In this document: positions 1 to 10,000 of the stretch, piece after piece
Layout: the number at the start of each line of letters is the position of its first letter
Numbering within the stretch: the stretch's first letter is position 1
Assembly: GCF_003667705.1 (NCBI RefSeq)
Contig: NZ_CP033019.1
Location: forward strand, 62,001 to 126,000
Direction: 5' to 3'
DNA: 64,000 nt
DNA from: Janthinobacterium agaricidamnosum
GTDB taxonomy: Bacteria > Pseudomonadota > Gammaproteobacteria > Burkholderiales > Burkholderiaceae_D
Translations under genes and position numbers: made by a program
Notes under the pieces: generated by a model
The model's database searches: none
Seen by the model: the letters and a program-made list of their open reading frames with translations, nothing else
Told to the model about the DNA's origin: nothing

Positions 1-2013
1 AATGGCGTTCCTATCAGCAATGCCGTGGTCACGTTTTCGGCCGACCCCGCGCTGGTAACGTTGTCATCGACCAACGGCACGGCGCTGACCGACGCCAAGG
101 GCTATGCCAGTATCACCGTCTCGGCCTTGAATGCGACGGTCACCGGTGCCGGCAAGCTGACGGCCACTGTCGCGGCAGGCACCGCTATGGTCACCGGCGA
201 CGCCAGTTATGAAATCAAAACGGCCCAGGCATCGGGCGCCAAAATGACACTGGCGCTGCTCAATGGCGGCAGCGCCAGTAACGCGCTGTCGAGCGCCATG
301 CCGCTGACGGCCAAGGCGTTGGTGACCGATTTGAACGGAAAACCGATCAGCGACGTGTTGGTGGCATTCTCGACTGACAATACCATGGCAGTGATGTCGC
401 CATCGGTAGGGACGGCACTGACCGATGCGACAGGTACGGCCAGCGTAACGCTGCGTCCTTTCAGTCTGTCGGCCAGCGGCGCCGCCACGTTGCGGGCGAC
501 CACGACGGCCAATGGTGCCGTTGCCAGCAGCCAGATCAATTATGTGCTGGGAGCCACCGACCTGAGTGCGGAGAACATGCGGTTTTCGCCCGCCAGCATC
601 CCGGCCTATGGCACCACCAACGTCACGGTTGATGTCATGGCTGGCACCAGCCTGTACACAGGATCAGGCCAGACGGTAAATTTCAGTTCGACTTGCGTGC
701 AGGCCGGCAAGGCTAGCGTGACCAGCGGCGTGCCGGTAGTCAATGGCAAGGCCACAGCTGTTTTCCGCGACCTGGGTTGCAATGACTACGATATGGTCAA
801 TGCCACAGTGGCGGGCAGCGCTTCCATGTATCACGCGACGCTGCCGATCGGCCGCGTCGCGCCGGCATCGGTACAATTTTCCAGCGTCAGTCCGGTAGGA
901 AAATCGATCGTGATTCAAGGGCAGGGCGGCATAGCGCGCACGGAAATGGCTACGCTCACTTTCCGCGTATTCGATACTTTCAACAAACCTCTGGTCGGCC
1001 AGGAAGTGACGTTTTCGTTGTTGAACGGCCCTGGCATGACGCTCAATAAAGTGAAAGACACCACGGATGCCAATGGTGACGTCATCACCACCGTGAATTC
1101 CGGCAACACCCCGACCACCTTCCGTGTTAAGGCCAGCCTGGCCTCTGGCATTTCCACCTTGTCCGATTCCATCCTAGTAACGACGGGTTTGCCTGTGCAA
1201 ACGGCGTTTTCGCTCAGCTCCGTCAAGTCTAGCGTGGAAGGCTGGTCGTATGACAGCCCCTTAGGCACCCCTGCCACGACCGTGACTATCTTGCTGGCAG
1301 ACCAAGCGGGCAACCCTGTTCCTGACGGCACGCCGGTGGTATTTCAGAGCAATTTGGGCGCCATCGGCTCGTCCAGCATGGGCGGCTGCACTACCATGAA
1401 TGGTGGCTGCTCGGTCGACTTCCGCAGCCAGAACCCGCGTGTGGCGACCAATCCACCTGTCACGCCCTGCAATGATGTCAGCAATGGCGGCACGGCCGAC
1501 AGCCTGTGGCCCGGTCTTGCTACCGTCTGCGCCAGCACTTCGGACGGCAACAAGACGTTGTTCGCGAAGATCGCCATCTTCCTGAGCGGCAGCCGTCCCG
1601 AGAATGTCATGCTGTTCGATCAGTCGGCCCAGGTAAGCCTGGATCGCAGCACCTATGATCTTGGAAGCGTTTCAGCCGCTGCAGTGCGTCAATTCAGCTT
1701 GAGATTCAGCGATTTGCATCAAAACCCCATGCCCTCTGGGACCACGGTCGCGATTACGAATATGATCAATGGCGTTGGATCCATTACTCCGGACAGCATA
1801 CAAAATATCTATCCGCACAACACGCTTGGCGTGGATGACCGTACCGGAGGCAACATTCAAGGTAACCAGGGAGGCCGGCATGCCGTTACAATTAACAGTC
1901 TGACGCCGACAAATTGTGTAGCGAATGTGGTCAGCACGTTTAATGTAACAGTGACGACGCCGCTGGGTAACGCCACCAGTTACCCGTTTAGACTGACATT
2001 CTCCTGTCCTTGA
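1..2013 (+). CDS. Ig-like (Big_1/invasin-type) repeat surface protein, 5' truncated
   Basis: The frame is already open at base 1 and ends at TGA 2011-2013, so the N-terminus lies outside the window. About 670 residues are visible. They form a series of roughly 90-110-residue beta-rich units, several with the pattern of bacterial Ig-like group 1 domains: a V-x-F-S strand, then G-T-A-L-T-D-A-x-G-x-A-S followed by an alternating hydrophobic strand (clear near visible residues 10-75 and 100-185). The composition is rich in Thr, Ser, Val, Gly and Ala. A few cysteines appear in the later units (for example around bases 1386-1530), and the last residues are S-C-P. No membrane anchor or sorting signal is seen at the C-terminus. 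The family is found in adhesins, invasins and other exported proteins; the exact role here is unknown. A hairpin follows the stop codon. Confidence 0.75.
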   Translation, partial: NGVPISNAVVTFSADPALVTLSSTNGTALTDAKGYASITVSALNATVTGAGKLTATVAAGTAMVTGDASYEIKTAQASGAKMTLALLNGGSASNALSSAMPLTAKALVTDLNGKPISDVLVAFSTDNTMAVMSPSVGTALTDATGTASVTLRPFSLSASGAATLRATTTANGAVASSQINYVLGATDLSAENMRFSPASIPAYGTTNVTVDVMAGTSLYTGSGQTVNFSSTCVQAGKASVTSGVPVVNGKATAVFRDLGCNDYDMVNATVAGSASMYHATLPIGRVAPASVQFSSVSPVGKSIVIQGQGGIARTEMATLTFRVFDTFNKPLVGQEVTFSLLNGPGMTLNKVKDTTDANGDVITTVNSGNTPTTFRVKASLASGISTLSDSILVTTGLPVQTAFSLSSVKSSVEGWSYDSPLGTPATTVTILLADQAGNPVPDGTPVVFQSNLGAIGSSSMGGCTTMNGGCSVDFRSQNPRVATNPPVTPCNDVSNGGTADSLWPGLATVCASTSDGNKTLFAKIAIFLSGSRPENVMLFDQSAQVSLDRSTYDLGSVSAAAVRQFSLRFSDLHQNPMPSGTTVAITNMINGVGSITPDSIQNIYPHNTLGVDDRTGGNIQGNQGGRHAVTINSLTPTNCVANVVSTFNVTVTTPLGNATSYPFRLTFSCP

Positions 2014-2027
2014 CGTAAGGGGAAACG

Positions 2028-2060
2028 GGCGCCGTAGAGGCGGCGCCTGCTTATTTTCTG
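2028..2060 (+). terminator. Probable rho-independent terminator after the Ig-like protein
   Basis: GGCGCCG (2028-2034) pairs with CGGCGCC (2041-2047) around a 6-nt loop, followed by a T-rich tract (TTATTTTCT). It lies between the Ig-like gene stop and the aroK start. Confidence 0.55.
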
Positions 2061-2073
2061 ATTGATATAAAAA

Positions 2074-3735
2074 GTGTCCGAAATTTCCAACAGTAATATC
2101 TTTCTTGTCGGCCTCATGGGCGCAGGCAAAACCACGATCGGGCGCATCCTGGCCCGCAAGCTGGGCTTGCGCTTTGTCGATTCCGACCACGAAATCGAGG
2201 CACGCACGGGGGCGACCATCCCGTGGATCTTTGAAATCGAGGGAGAAGCGAGCTTTCGCCGGCGCGAGGCCGAGGTCATCCGCGACCTGAGCGCCCAGGA
2301 AGGGATCGTCATGGCCACAGGCGGCGGGGCGATCCTCAACGCCGACAGCCGCGCCTACCTGAAGGAACGGGGCACGGTCGTCTACCTGCGCGCCAGCGTC
2401 AGCAACATCCTCGCGCGCACCAGCCACGACAAGAACCGCCCCCTGCTGCAGACGGCCGACCCGCGCCGCAAGCTGGAAGAATTGACGGCGCAACGCGAAC
2501 CCCATTACATGGAAGTGGCCGACATTGTGATCGACACAGGCCGTCCTAACGTACAATCGATGGTTCAGACCATCCTGATGCAGCTGGCCAGTCTCGAATG
2601 CGAGGCCTCGCCCAACTGCGTCATTCATGCAGAGCCTTCGATGAACGAGCAATCCAAAATGTTGTTGAGCGTAGACCTCGACGAACGCAGTTATCCGATC
2701 GCCATCGGTCCCGGCCTGCTGGCCGACGCCGATGCGCTGCTGCGCCATATCAGCGGCCACAAGGTGGCCATCGTCACCAATACCACCGTCGCGCCGCTGT
2801 ACCTGGGCCGCCTGCAGGCGGCGCTGGCCAGCGATGGCCGCGAAGTGATCTGCATCGTCCTGCCGGACGGCGAAGAATATAAAAACTGGGCCAGCCTGAT
2901 GCAGATCTTCGACGCGCTGCTGGCCAATAAATGCGACCGCAAGACCACGCTGGTGGCGCTGGGCGGCGGCGTGATCGGCGACCTGACCGGCTACGCGGCG
3001 GCCAGCTACATGCGCGGCATCGGCTTCGTGCAGGTGCCGACCACCCTGCTGGCGCAGGTCGATTCTTCCGTCGGCGGCAAGACGGGCATCAACCACCCGC
3101 TGGGCAAGAACATGATCGGCGCCTTCTACCAGCCGCGCGCCGTGATCGCCGACACATCGACCCTGGAAACCCTGCCGGCGCGCGAGCTGTCGGCCGGCCT
3201 GGCCGAAGTGATCAAGCATGGCGCCATCATCGATGCCGCGTTTTTCGACTGGATCGAAGCGAACATGGACAAGCTGATGGCGCGCGACAAGGGTGCGCTC
3301 GCCTATGCGATCGCCCGCTCGTGCGAAATCAAGGCCGACGTCGTGCGTCAGGACGAGCGCGAAGGCGGCTTGCGCGCCATCCTGAACTTCGGACACACCT
3401 TCGGCCACGCCATCGAGGCGGGCCTGGGCTACGGCCACTGGCTGCACGGCGAAGCCGTCGGCTGCGGCATGGTGATGGCGGCCGACCTGTCGTGCCGCAT
3501 GGGCTATATCGACCAGGCGGCCGTCGAGCGCGTGCGCAAACTCGTCGCCGCCGCCGGCCTGCCCGTCAAGGCGCCGGACCTCGGTGTCGAGCGCTGGCTG
3601 GAACTGATGGAAGTGGACAAGAAGAACGAGGGCGGCGCCATCAAGTTCATCCTGTTGAAACCCTTGGGCAGCCCGTGCATCACGTCCGCGCCGCACGAAC
3701 TGGTGCTGGCCACCCTGGCCGCCGGAGTGCAATAG
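2074..3735 (+). CDS. aroKB: Shikimate kinase / 3-dehydroquinate synthase, in-frame fusion (AroK-AroB)
   Basis: One uninterrupted 553-codon frame holds two shikimate-pathway enzymes. Residues 1 to about 175 are shikimate kinase (ATP-dependent 3-phosphorylation of shikimate): Walker [10 protein letters not shown] at residues 13-21, FVDSD near 34 and the GGGA loop near 83. Residues 190-553 are 3-dehydroquinate synthase (DAHP to 3-dehydroquinate, NAD and metal dependent), with GGGVIGD, the SVGGKTGIN segment and the GHTFGHAIE metal-binding motif. The start is GTG at 2074, with no good Shine-Dalgarno. The two domains are separate genes in many proteobacteria. Here no stop separates them, and a roughly 15-residue linker containing two Cys joins them. 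ATG 2641 (MNEQSK) with GCAGAG six bases upstream could still start AroB alone. dgt begins 2 nt after the stop. Confidence 0.9.
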   Translation: MSEISNSNIFLVGLMGAGKTTIGRILARKLGLRFVDSDHEIEARTGATIPWIFEIEGEASFRRREAEVIRDLSAQEGIVMATGGGAILNADSRAYLKERGTVVYLRASVSNILARTSHDKNRPLLQTADPRRKLEELTAQREPHYMEVADIVIDTGRPNVQSMVQTILMQLASLECEASPNCVIHAEPSMNEQSKMLLSVDLDERSYPIAIGPGLLADADALLRHISGHKVAIVTNTTVAPLYLGRLQAALASDGREVICIVLPDGEEYKNWASLMQIFDALLANKCDRKTTLVALGGGVIGDLTGYAAASYMRGIGFVQVPTTLLAQVDSSVGGKTGINHPLGKNMIGAFYQPRAVIADTSTLETLPARELSAGLAEVIKHGAIIDAAFFDWIEANMDKLMARDKGALAYAIARSCEIKADVVRQDEREGGLRAILNFGHTFGHAIEAGLGYGHWLHGEAVGCGMVMAADLSCRMGYIDQAAVERVRKLVAAAGLPVKAPDLGVERWLELMEVDKKNEGGAIKFILLKPLGSPCITSAPHELVLATLAAGVQ

Positions 3736-3737
3736 CC

Positions 3738-4889
3738 ATGACGCCGGAAGACGCCCTCGCCCAAGGATGGCTAGCCCCCTATGCCGCCCATTCGGCACAG
3801 GGGCAGGGACGTCGCTTTGCCGAGGCGGCGCACGCCTCGCGCAGCCAGTTCCAGCGCGACCGCGACCGCATCATCCATTCCTCGGCTTTCCGCCGCCTCG
3901 AATACAAGACCCAGGTTTTCCTCAATCACGAGGGAGACCTGTTCCGCACGCGCCTCACGCACAGCCTGGAAGTGGCACAGGTGGGCCGCTCCATCGCGCG
4001 CAACCTGCGCCTGAACGAAGACCTGGTCGAAGCCATCGCGCTCGCGCATGACCTAGGCCACACGCCGTTCGGCCACGTGGGCCAGGACGTGCTCAACGAG
4101 TGCATGCAGGCGCACGGCGGCTTCGAGCACAACCTGCAAAGCCTGCGCGTGGTCGATACCCTGGAAGAGCACTACGGCGCCTTCGATGGCTTGAACCTGA
4201 TGTTCGAGACGCGCGAAGGCATATTAAAACACTGCTCGCTCGCGCATGCGCGCGAACTGGGTCCCGTGGCGCAGCGCTTCATCGACCGCACGCAACCGAC
4301 ACTGGAAGCGCAGCTGACCAACCTGGCCGATGAAATCGCCTACAACAGCCACGATATCGACGATGGCCTGCGTTCGGGCCTGATCACCATCGCCCAGCTG
4401 GAAGAGGTGGAATTCTTCGGCCGCCTGTGGCGCGACGTGCAGCAGGCGTTTCCCGGCCTGTCGGGCCGGCGCGCCATCTACGAAACCCTGCGCCGCCTGA
4501 TCACGGCCCTGGCCGACGATCTGATCGTCACGTCGAATGCCCTGATCCTCGACGCCGCGCCGCGCGACGTCAGCGAAGTGCGCGCCAGTCCGCCGCTGAT
4601 CCGTTTTTCGGACGCCATGCGCAAGGATGCGACGGAGCTGAAGCGCTTCCTGCGCGCGAACCTGTACCGCCACTACCAGGTCAACCGCATGCGCGTCAAA
4701 GCGAGCCGCATCGTGCGTGAACTGTACGACAGCTTCATGGCCGAACCGGCCCTGCTGCCGCCCGATTATCAGGTCAACGGCGATGATGTGACTAAGCAGG
4801 CGCGCAAGATCGCCGACTATATCGCCGGCATGACGGACCGCTACGCGATCCGCGAGCACCGCCGGCTGTATTCGCTCGACGAGCTGTAA
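3738..4889 (+). CDS. dgt: dGTPase-like HD-domain dNTP triphosphohydrolase
   Basis: 383 residues. It is a deoxyguanosinetriphosphate triphosphohydrolase-like protein, which would cleave dNTPs to deoxynucleoside and tripolyphosphate and so control dNTP pools. The HD-superfamily metal site is visible: [10 protein letters not shown], then [11 protein letters not shown], and a later [16 protein letters not shown] segment carrying the final Asp. The [11 protein letters not shown] segment is typical of this family. ATG 3738 was chosen because the frame continues far upstream over aroB without family similarity, whereas [16 protein letters not shown] matches the usual start. It lies 2 nt after the aroKB stop, so translation is probably coupled. 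The long E. coli Dgt form is about 505 residues; this is the shorter type common in other bacteria. Confidence 0.92.
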   Translation: MTPEDALAQGWLAPYAAHSAQGQGRRFAEAAHASRSQFQRDRDRIIHSSAFRRLEYKTQVFLNHEGDLFRTRLTHSLEVAQVGRSIARNLRLNEDLVEAIALAHDLGHTPFGHVGQDVLNECMQAHGGFEHNLQSLRVVDTLEEHYGAFDGLNLMFETREGILKHCSLAHARELGPVAQRFIDRTQPTLEAQLTNLADEIAYNSHDIDDGLRSGLITIAQLEEVEFFGRLWRDVQQAFPGLSGRRAIYETLRRLITALADDLIVTSNALILDAAPRDVSEVRASPPLIRFSDAMRKDATELKRFLRANLYRHYQVNRMRVKASRIVRELYDSFMAEPALLPPDYQVNGDDVTKQARKIADYIAGMTDRYAIREHRRLYSLDEL

Positions 4890-4921
4890 CGGTCACTGCG
4901 TGGACTGCTTCCCCGCCTGGA

Positions 4922-4953
4922 TGTCGGGTTACGCCGTGCCGGCTAGCCCGACC
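4922..4953 (+). repeat. REP-like palindrome, copy A (degenerate)
   Basis: TGTCGGGTTACGCC ... GGCTAGCCCGACCT. Same design as copies B-D (TGTCGGATTACGC ... GCTAATCCGACCTACG) with several substitutions. Confidence 0.65.
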
Positions 4954-4983
4954 TGCCTATGCAAGCGGTCATGGGGAATCTGA

Positions 4984-5016
4984 CGTAGGTCGGATTAGCG
5001 CAGCGTAATCCGACAT
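4984..5016 (-). repeat. REP-like palindrome, copy B (opposite orientation, best consensus)
   Basis: On the plus strand CGTAGGTCGGATTAGC - GCGTAATCCGACA, which is the reverse complement of TGTCGGATTACGC - GCTAATCCGACCTACG. The arms are near-perfect inverted repeats. It carries an intact version of the sequence in which the IS110 at 40771 is inserted in copy D. Confidence 0.75.
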
Positions 5017-5053
5017 GTCTGCGCGATACCACGACACTTCATGCCAACAATGT

Positions 5054-5103
5054 TGTCGGATTACGCGCTGGCGCGCCTCGGCGGCCCCGCTAATCTGACC
5101 TAC
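5054..5103 (+). repeat. REP-like palindrome, copy C
   Basis: TGTCGGATTACGCG ... CGGCGGCCCCGCTAATCTGACCTAC, preceded by CCAACAATGT. This extended flank and the CTCGGCGGCCCC core are shared with copy D at 40718, showing that they are dispersed copies of one repeat. Confidence 0.75.
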
Positions 5104-5239
5104 TCCGCATTGTCGATCCTGTCAATTGGCATGATCATCTAGGTCCCCGCACGATCACCCCAATATCCGTACGGCAACTTCTTTTCTATCATGGCAGCAA
5201 GTCAACAAGGGCTTGCCGCCCATCGTCAAGGAGAGTGTC

Positions 5240-5950
5240 ATGATCGAATCGCGCCGCAGTTTCTTGCGCGCCTTGCCAGCCGTTACCATCGGTGCGGCCA
5301 TCGCGCCGCTGCCAGGCAAGGCCGCCATCAGGAGCGAAGGCGGACAGCGCTGGGCGATGGTGGTCGACGTGCAGAAGTGCATCGGCTGCCAGGCGTGCAC
5401 GGTCTCCTGCATCATGGAAAACGCCGTGCCGGAAAACAGCTTTCGCACCGTCGTCTCGACCTATGAAGTCAAGGAAGAGAACCGCTGCGGCACTTACATG
5501 CTGCCGCGCCTGTGCAATCACTGCGCCAATCCTCCCTGCATCCCCGTCTGTCCCGTGGGCGCCACCTTCCAGCGCAAGGATGGCGTCGTCGTCGTCGATG
5601 GCGACCGTTGCGTGGGCTGCGCCTACTGCGTGCAGGCCTGCCCCTACGATGCGCGCTTCATCAACCACGAGACGGGCAAGGCCGACAAGTGCACGTTCTG
5701 CGCGCACAGGGTCGATGAAGGCCTGCTGCCGGCCTGCGTGGAAACCTGCGTGGGCGGCGCGCGCATCTTCGGCGACCTCAATGATCCGGACAGCATGGTG
5801 CATCAGCTGCTCAGCGAGAACAAGGTGAAGGTGCTCAAGCCTGAACAGGGTACCCAGCCCCACGTGTTTTACCTGGGACTGGACACGCGCTTCGCCGGCC
5901 ACGTCGAGGGCGAAGCGACACTTTGGCAACCGAGCAAACACGGGAAATAA
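5240..5950 (+). CDS. ttrB: Tetrathionate reductase Fe-S subunit TtrB
   Basis: 236 residues. It is the electron-transfer subunit passing electrons from the membrane subunit TtrC to the molybdenum subunit TtrA in the periplasm. The N-terminus is a twin-arginine signal (SRRSFLRA, residues 4-11) with a hydrophobic stretch and AAI-type end near 30. Sixteen cysteines in four ferredoxin-like groups follow: C47-x2-C50-x2-C53-x3-C57, CNHCANPPCIPVC, CVGCAYCVQAC, and CTFC with later Cys residues, implying four [4Fe-4S] clusters. ATG 5240 has AAGGAG upstream; an in-frame upstream start at 5213 would hide the Tat motif. It is the first gene of ttrBCA, 3 nt before ttrC. A DmsB/NrfC-type role is the generic alternative, but the neighbours and the TtrS-like sensor support tetrathionate. 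Confidence 0.88.
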   Translation: MIESRRSFLRALPAVTIGAAIAPLPGKAAIRSEGGQRWAMVVDVQKCIGCQACTVSCIMENAVPENSFRTVVSTYEVKEENRCGTYMLPRLCNHCANPPCIPVCPVGATFQRKDGVVVVDGDRCVGCAYCVQACPYDARFINHETGKADKCTFCAHRVDEGLLPACVETCVGGARIFGDLNDPDSMVHQLLSENKVKVLKPEQGTQPHVFYLGLDTRFAGHVEGEATLWQPSKHGK

Positions 5951-5953
5951 ACC

Positions 5954-7066
5954 ATGGACAGCCACATCACCGAAATTGTCAACGTCACGCGCGAAGCGGC
6001 ATGGCTGCCGTGGGCGGTGCAGTATTTTTTCCTCATCGGCCTCAGTTACGGCAGCTTCATGCTGACCTTGCCGTACTTCGTCTTCGGCCGCAAGGCGTAT
6101 GAACGCCTGGGGCGCATCGCGCTGCTCGCGTCCCTCGTCTGCGGCATGACGGCGCCCGTGGCGCTGCTGGCCGACTTGCACGGGCCGGGCCGCTTCTACC
6201 ATTTCTACATTTACTTCCAGCCGCAGTCGTGGATGTCGTGGGGTTCGTTCTTCATTCCCCTGTATCTGGGCTGTCTGATGCTGTACGCGTGGCTGGCGCT
6301 GCGCGGGGACTTCGCCACGCGGGGGCAGGGTCGGGACCGCCTGGCCTTTGCCTATCGGCTGCTGGGACGTGGAGGCGCCGCATCGCGCCAGGCCATCATC
6401 ACCGCCGCCGCCTTCACCCTGCTCGCCGCCTTCGTGGTGGGGCTGTACACGGGCATGGAAGTAATGGTGGTGCGCGCCCGTCCACTGTGGTTCACGCCGT
6501 TCCTGCCGGCGCAATTTGCCGCCACGGCCTTTGTCGGGGCGGTGGGCCTGGCGCTGCTGTTCAACCGTTTCCTGCCGGGCCGCGACCAGGCGCTCGAAGT
6601 GTCCCTGAACCGCGCGCTGGCGCTGTCGCTGGCGCTGGTGCTGGCATTGGGCGGCGGCTGGCTGTTCGTCAGTCTGTCCGGCGTAAGCGCCAGCCACAGC
6701 ATGGCCTTTACCCAGGTGGCGGGCATGCCGCAATGGCAGTTCACGGCAGTCTGGGCCGTGCTGTCGTCGATCGTGCCGATGGCCCTGGCCATCTGGCGTC
6801 CCGCCACGAGTGGCCTCGTCAACGGCCTGATCGCGCTGCACAGCGCCTGGATGATGCGCTGGACGATTTTCATCGGCGGGCAGAACATCCCGAAGACGGG
6901 CGCGGGCCTGTACGACTACCACCTGCCGATGGGCAACGACGGCTTGATGGGGATTATCGGCACGGCCGGCCTGTGGATCGCGCTGCTGTTGCTGATGCTG
7001 GAATTTTTGCCATGGGCCGGACGCGTCGTCGCTGCACGCAGCCGTCCCGCCATGGCCACGCACTGA
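5954..7066 (+). CDS. ttrC: Tetrathionate reductase membrane subunit TtrC (NrfD family)
   Basis: 370 residues with about nine hydrophobic helices. It is an NrfD/PsrC-type integral membrane protein that should oxidise quinol and hand electrons to TtrB. The first helix starts near residue 20 (YFFLIGLSYGSF) and the last ends near 355. Charged loops such as FGRKAYERLG separate the helices, and no heme-binding Cys motif is present, as expected for this family. It lies 3 nt after ttrB and 10 nt before ttrA, so the three form one operon. TtrC of enteric bacteria is somewhat shorter; specificity for tetrathionate is inferred from TtrA and TtrS, not from this subunit. Confidence 0.85.
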   Translation: MDSHITEIVNVTREAAWLPWAVQYFFLIGLSYGSFMLTLPYFVFGRKAYERLGRIALLASLVCGMTAPVALLADLHGPGRFYHFYIYFQPQSWMSWGSFFIPLYLGCLMLYAWLALRGDFATRGQGRDRLAFAYRLLGRGGAASRQAIITAAAFTLLAAFVVGLYTGMEVMVVRARPLWFTPFLPAQFAATAFVGAVGLALLFNRFLPGRDQALEVSLNRALALSLALVLALGGGWLFVSLSGVSASHSMAFTQVAGMPQWQFTAVWAVLSSIVPMALAIWRPATSGLVNGLIALHSAWMMRWTIFIGGQNIPKTGAGLYDYHLPMGNDGLMGIIGTAGLWIALLLLMLEFLPWAGRVVAARSRPAMATH

Positions 7067-7076
7067 GGAGTCAACA

Positions 7077-10000
7077 ATGAACGATCAAATACACAACGAC
7101 GACCGCAATGACGTCCCTGAAGACGAAAAAGAAAAACGCCGCAAGCTGCTGCGCTATGGCGCCATCGGCGGCGGGCTGGCCGCCTTTGCCGCCAGCTTTT
7201 CCACCACGGCCGGCCGCATGGTCGACCACGCGCTGGGCAAGGACAAACCCGTACAGCGCTTGCACGGCAATTCGCTGGCGCCCGAGTTTTCCGTCGACAC
7301 GGCCACGGGCAAACTGACGGTCAATCCCGACCAGCAGGTCAGCTACACCATGTGCATGGGCTGCACCACGTTCTGCGGCGTGCGCGTGCGCCTGGATAAA
7401 AAAAGCGGCAAGGTGCTGCGCGTGGCCGGCAATCCGTACAGCCCCCTGTCGGCCGATCCGGCGCTGCCGTACCAGACCCCGATACGCGACAGCTTCATTT
7501 CCCTGTCGCGTTTCGAGGAAAAGGGCTTGAAGGGACGTTCCACCGCTTGCGGCCGCGGCAACGGCGTGCTGGAACAGATGGAGTCGCCTTTCCGCGTGCT
7601 GGCGCCCATGAAGCGCGTGGGACCGCGCGGCGGCGGCCAGTGGGAGCCGATCGCCTTCGACCAGTTGGTCAAGGAAGTGACGGAAGGCGGCGACCTGTTT
7701 GGCGAAGGCCACGTGCAGGGCTTGCGCGCCTTGCGCGAGCTGGAAAAACCGATCGATCCGGCGCAGCCGGAACTGGGTCCGCAAGTCAATCAGGTGGGCC
7801 TGATGTGCAGCACCGACGATGGCCGTCTGGCGTTCGGCACGCGTTTTTTCAAGCAGTCGTACGGCAGTCTGAACCTGGTCAACCACGGCTCGTATTGCGG
7901 CGGCGCCTACCGCAGCGGCTCGGGCGCCATGTTCGGCGACATGAAGAAAATGCCGCATGCGAAAGTGGACCTGGAAAACACGGAGTTCTGCATCTTCGTC
8001 GGCACGGCGCCCGGCAATGCGGGCAACCCGTTCAAGCGCCAGGGCACCTTGATCGCGAAAGCCCGTTCGGGCAAGCGCGATTTCAGCTACGTCGTCGTCG
8101 ACCCCGTGCTGACGAATGCGGACAGCCTGGCCGCGGGCGACCGCAGCCGCTGGGTGCCGATCAAGCCGGGCACGGATGGCGCGCTGGCCATGGCCATGAT
8201 CCGCTGGATCATCGAGCACGAACGCTATGACCGCAACTTCCTCGTGCAGCCGAACCTGAAGGTGGCGGAAGCGGCAGGCGAAGCCGCCTGGTGCAACGCC
8301 ACGCATCTGATCATCAGCGAGAAGGGCCATCCGCGCGACGGCCGCTATCTGCGCGCGTCGGACATCGGCGCGGTGGAACTGGCGGAAGAGGAGCGCTACA
8401 AGGATGGTGACGCGTTCTGCGTGATCGACGCGGCCACGCAAGCGATCGTGCCGCACAATGCCGCCAAGGGCGAAGCGCGCCTGTTCTTCGACGGCCCGCT
8501 GGACGTGACCGGCGCGCCGCTGCACCTGAAGACGGCCATGACGATGCTCAACGAAGAAGCGCAGCGCCACAGCATGGAGGACTATTCCAGCGCCTGCGGC
8601 ATCCCGCTTGACATCATCGAAGGCCTGGCGCGGGAACTGACCAGCCACGGCAAGCGCGCCGCCGTCAATGCGCACGGCGGCATGATGTCGGGCGCAGGTT
8701 TCTATAACGCGTATGCGCTGGTCATGCTCAATACCCTGATCGGCAATTTGAACCGCAAGGGCGGCACCCTGATCAACGGCGGCAGCTTCAAGGATGCGGG
8801 CCCCGGCCCGCGCTACAACCTCGAAAGTTTCGACGGCGAGATCAAGGCGACGGGCATGCCGATCGGGCGCAATGTGCCGTATGAAAAAACCTCGGAATTC
8901 AAGCTGAAGAAGGAAGCGGGCAAGGCGTATCCGGCCAGGGCGCCGTGGTATCCGAACGCGCCCGCGCTGGCGACCGAGTGGCTCACCAGCGCCATGAACG
9001 GCTATCCGTACACCTTGAAGGCGCTGATCCTGTGGAGCTGCAATCCCGTCTACGGCATCACGGGCTTACGCGCGCAGATCGGCAAGGAGCTGGCCGATCC
9101 GAAGAAGATTCCCCTGATCGTCGCCATCGACCCCTTCATCAATGAAAGCTCGGCGTTTGCCGACTACCTGCTGCCCGATACCTTGCTGTATGAAAGCTGG
9201 GGCTGGGCCGGCGCCTGGGGCGGCATGCCCGTCAAAATGAGCACGGCGCGCTGGCCCGTGGTCGAACCGCGCGTGCAAAAGACGCCGGACGGCCAGAGCA
9301 TCTGCATGGAATCGTTCTTCATCGCGCTGGCCAAAACGATGGCCTTGCCCGGCTTCGGCACGGAAGCCCTGCAGGACATGGAGGGCCAGCGCTTCCCATT
9401 GCAGCGCGCGGAAGACTGGTATCTGCGCGGCGGCGCCAACATCGCCTGGCAGGGCAAGACGGCCGTGCCGGAGGCGAGCGACGACGACATCGAACTGGCC
9501 GGCGTGGCGCGCATCCGCCCCGAACTGGAGCGCACCCTGAAGCCGGAAGAGTGGCGCAAGGTGGCCTTCATGCTGGCGCGGGGAGGGCGCTACCAGAGCT
9601 ATGGCGAGATGTTCGGCCTGCGCCTGCCGCCGCCCGCCAACCCCAAGGCGCCCGCCGCGCCTGTCCCGGTGCTTGATGAGACGCCGTATCCGCAGGACTG
9701 GTCCACGCACCGCTACCTGAAACCGATGATGCTGTACAACGAGGGTCTGGGCGTGAGCAAGAACAGCTTGAGCGGCAAGCGTTTCCCCGGCACGCCCGCG
9801 TGGAGGGTGGCGGCTTTCGCCGACGGCACGCCCGTGCGCAAAACCTACCCGGCCAGCGAATGGCCGTTCGAGTTGATCAGTTTTAAATCGGCGCTGCAAA
9901 ACTCGTACAGCATCGGCGCGCGGCGCTTGCGCGGCATCCATCCGGACAACCCGGTCGCCGTGCATCCCGACGATGCGGCGCGCCTGAAGCTGGAAAATGG

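Larger units (their letters stand above)
4890..5239. other. Gene-free 350-bp region with a REP-like palindrome cluster and the ttrB upstream region
   Basis: No coding frame here has family-like sequence. Bases 4922-5103 hold three REP-like units in mixed orientation (listed separately). Bases 5104-5239 form the leader of ttrBCA. I see the Shine-Dalgarno AAGGAG just upstream of ATG 5240 but no convincing -35/-10 pair. The TtrR binding site cannot be placed by eye. Confidence 0.6.
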
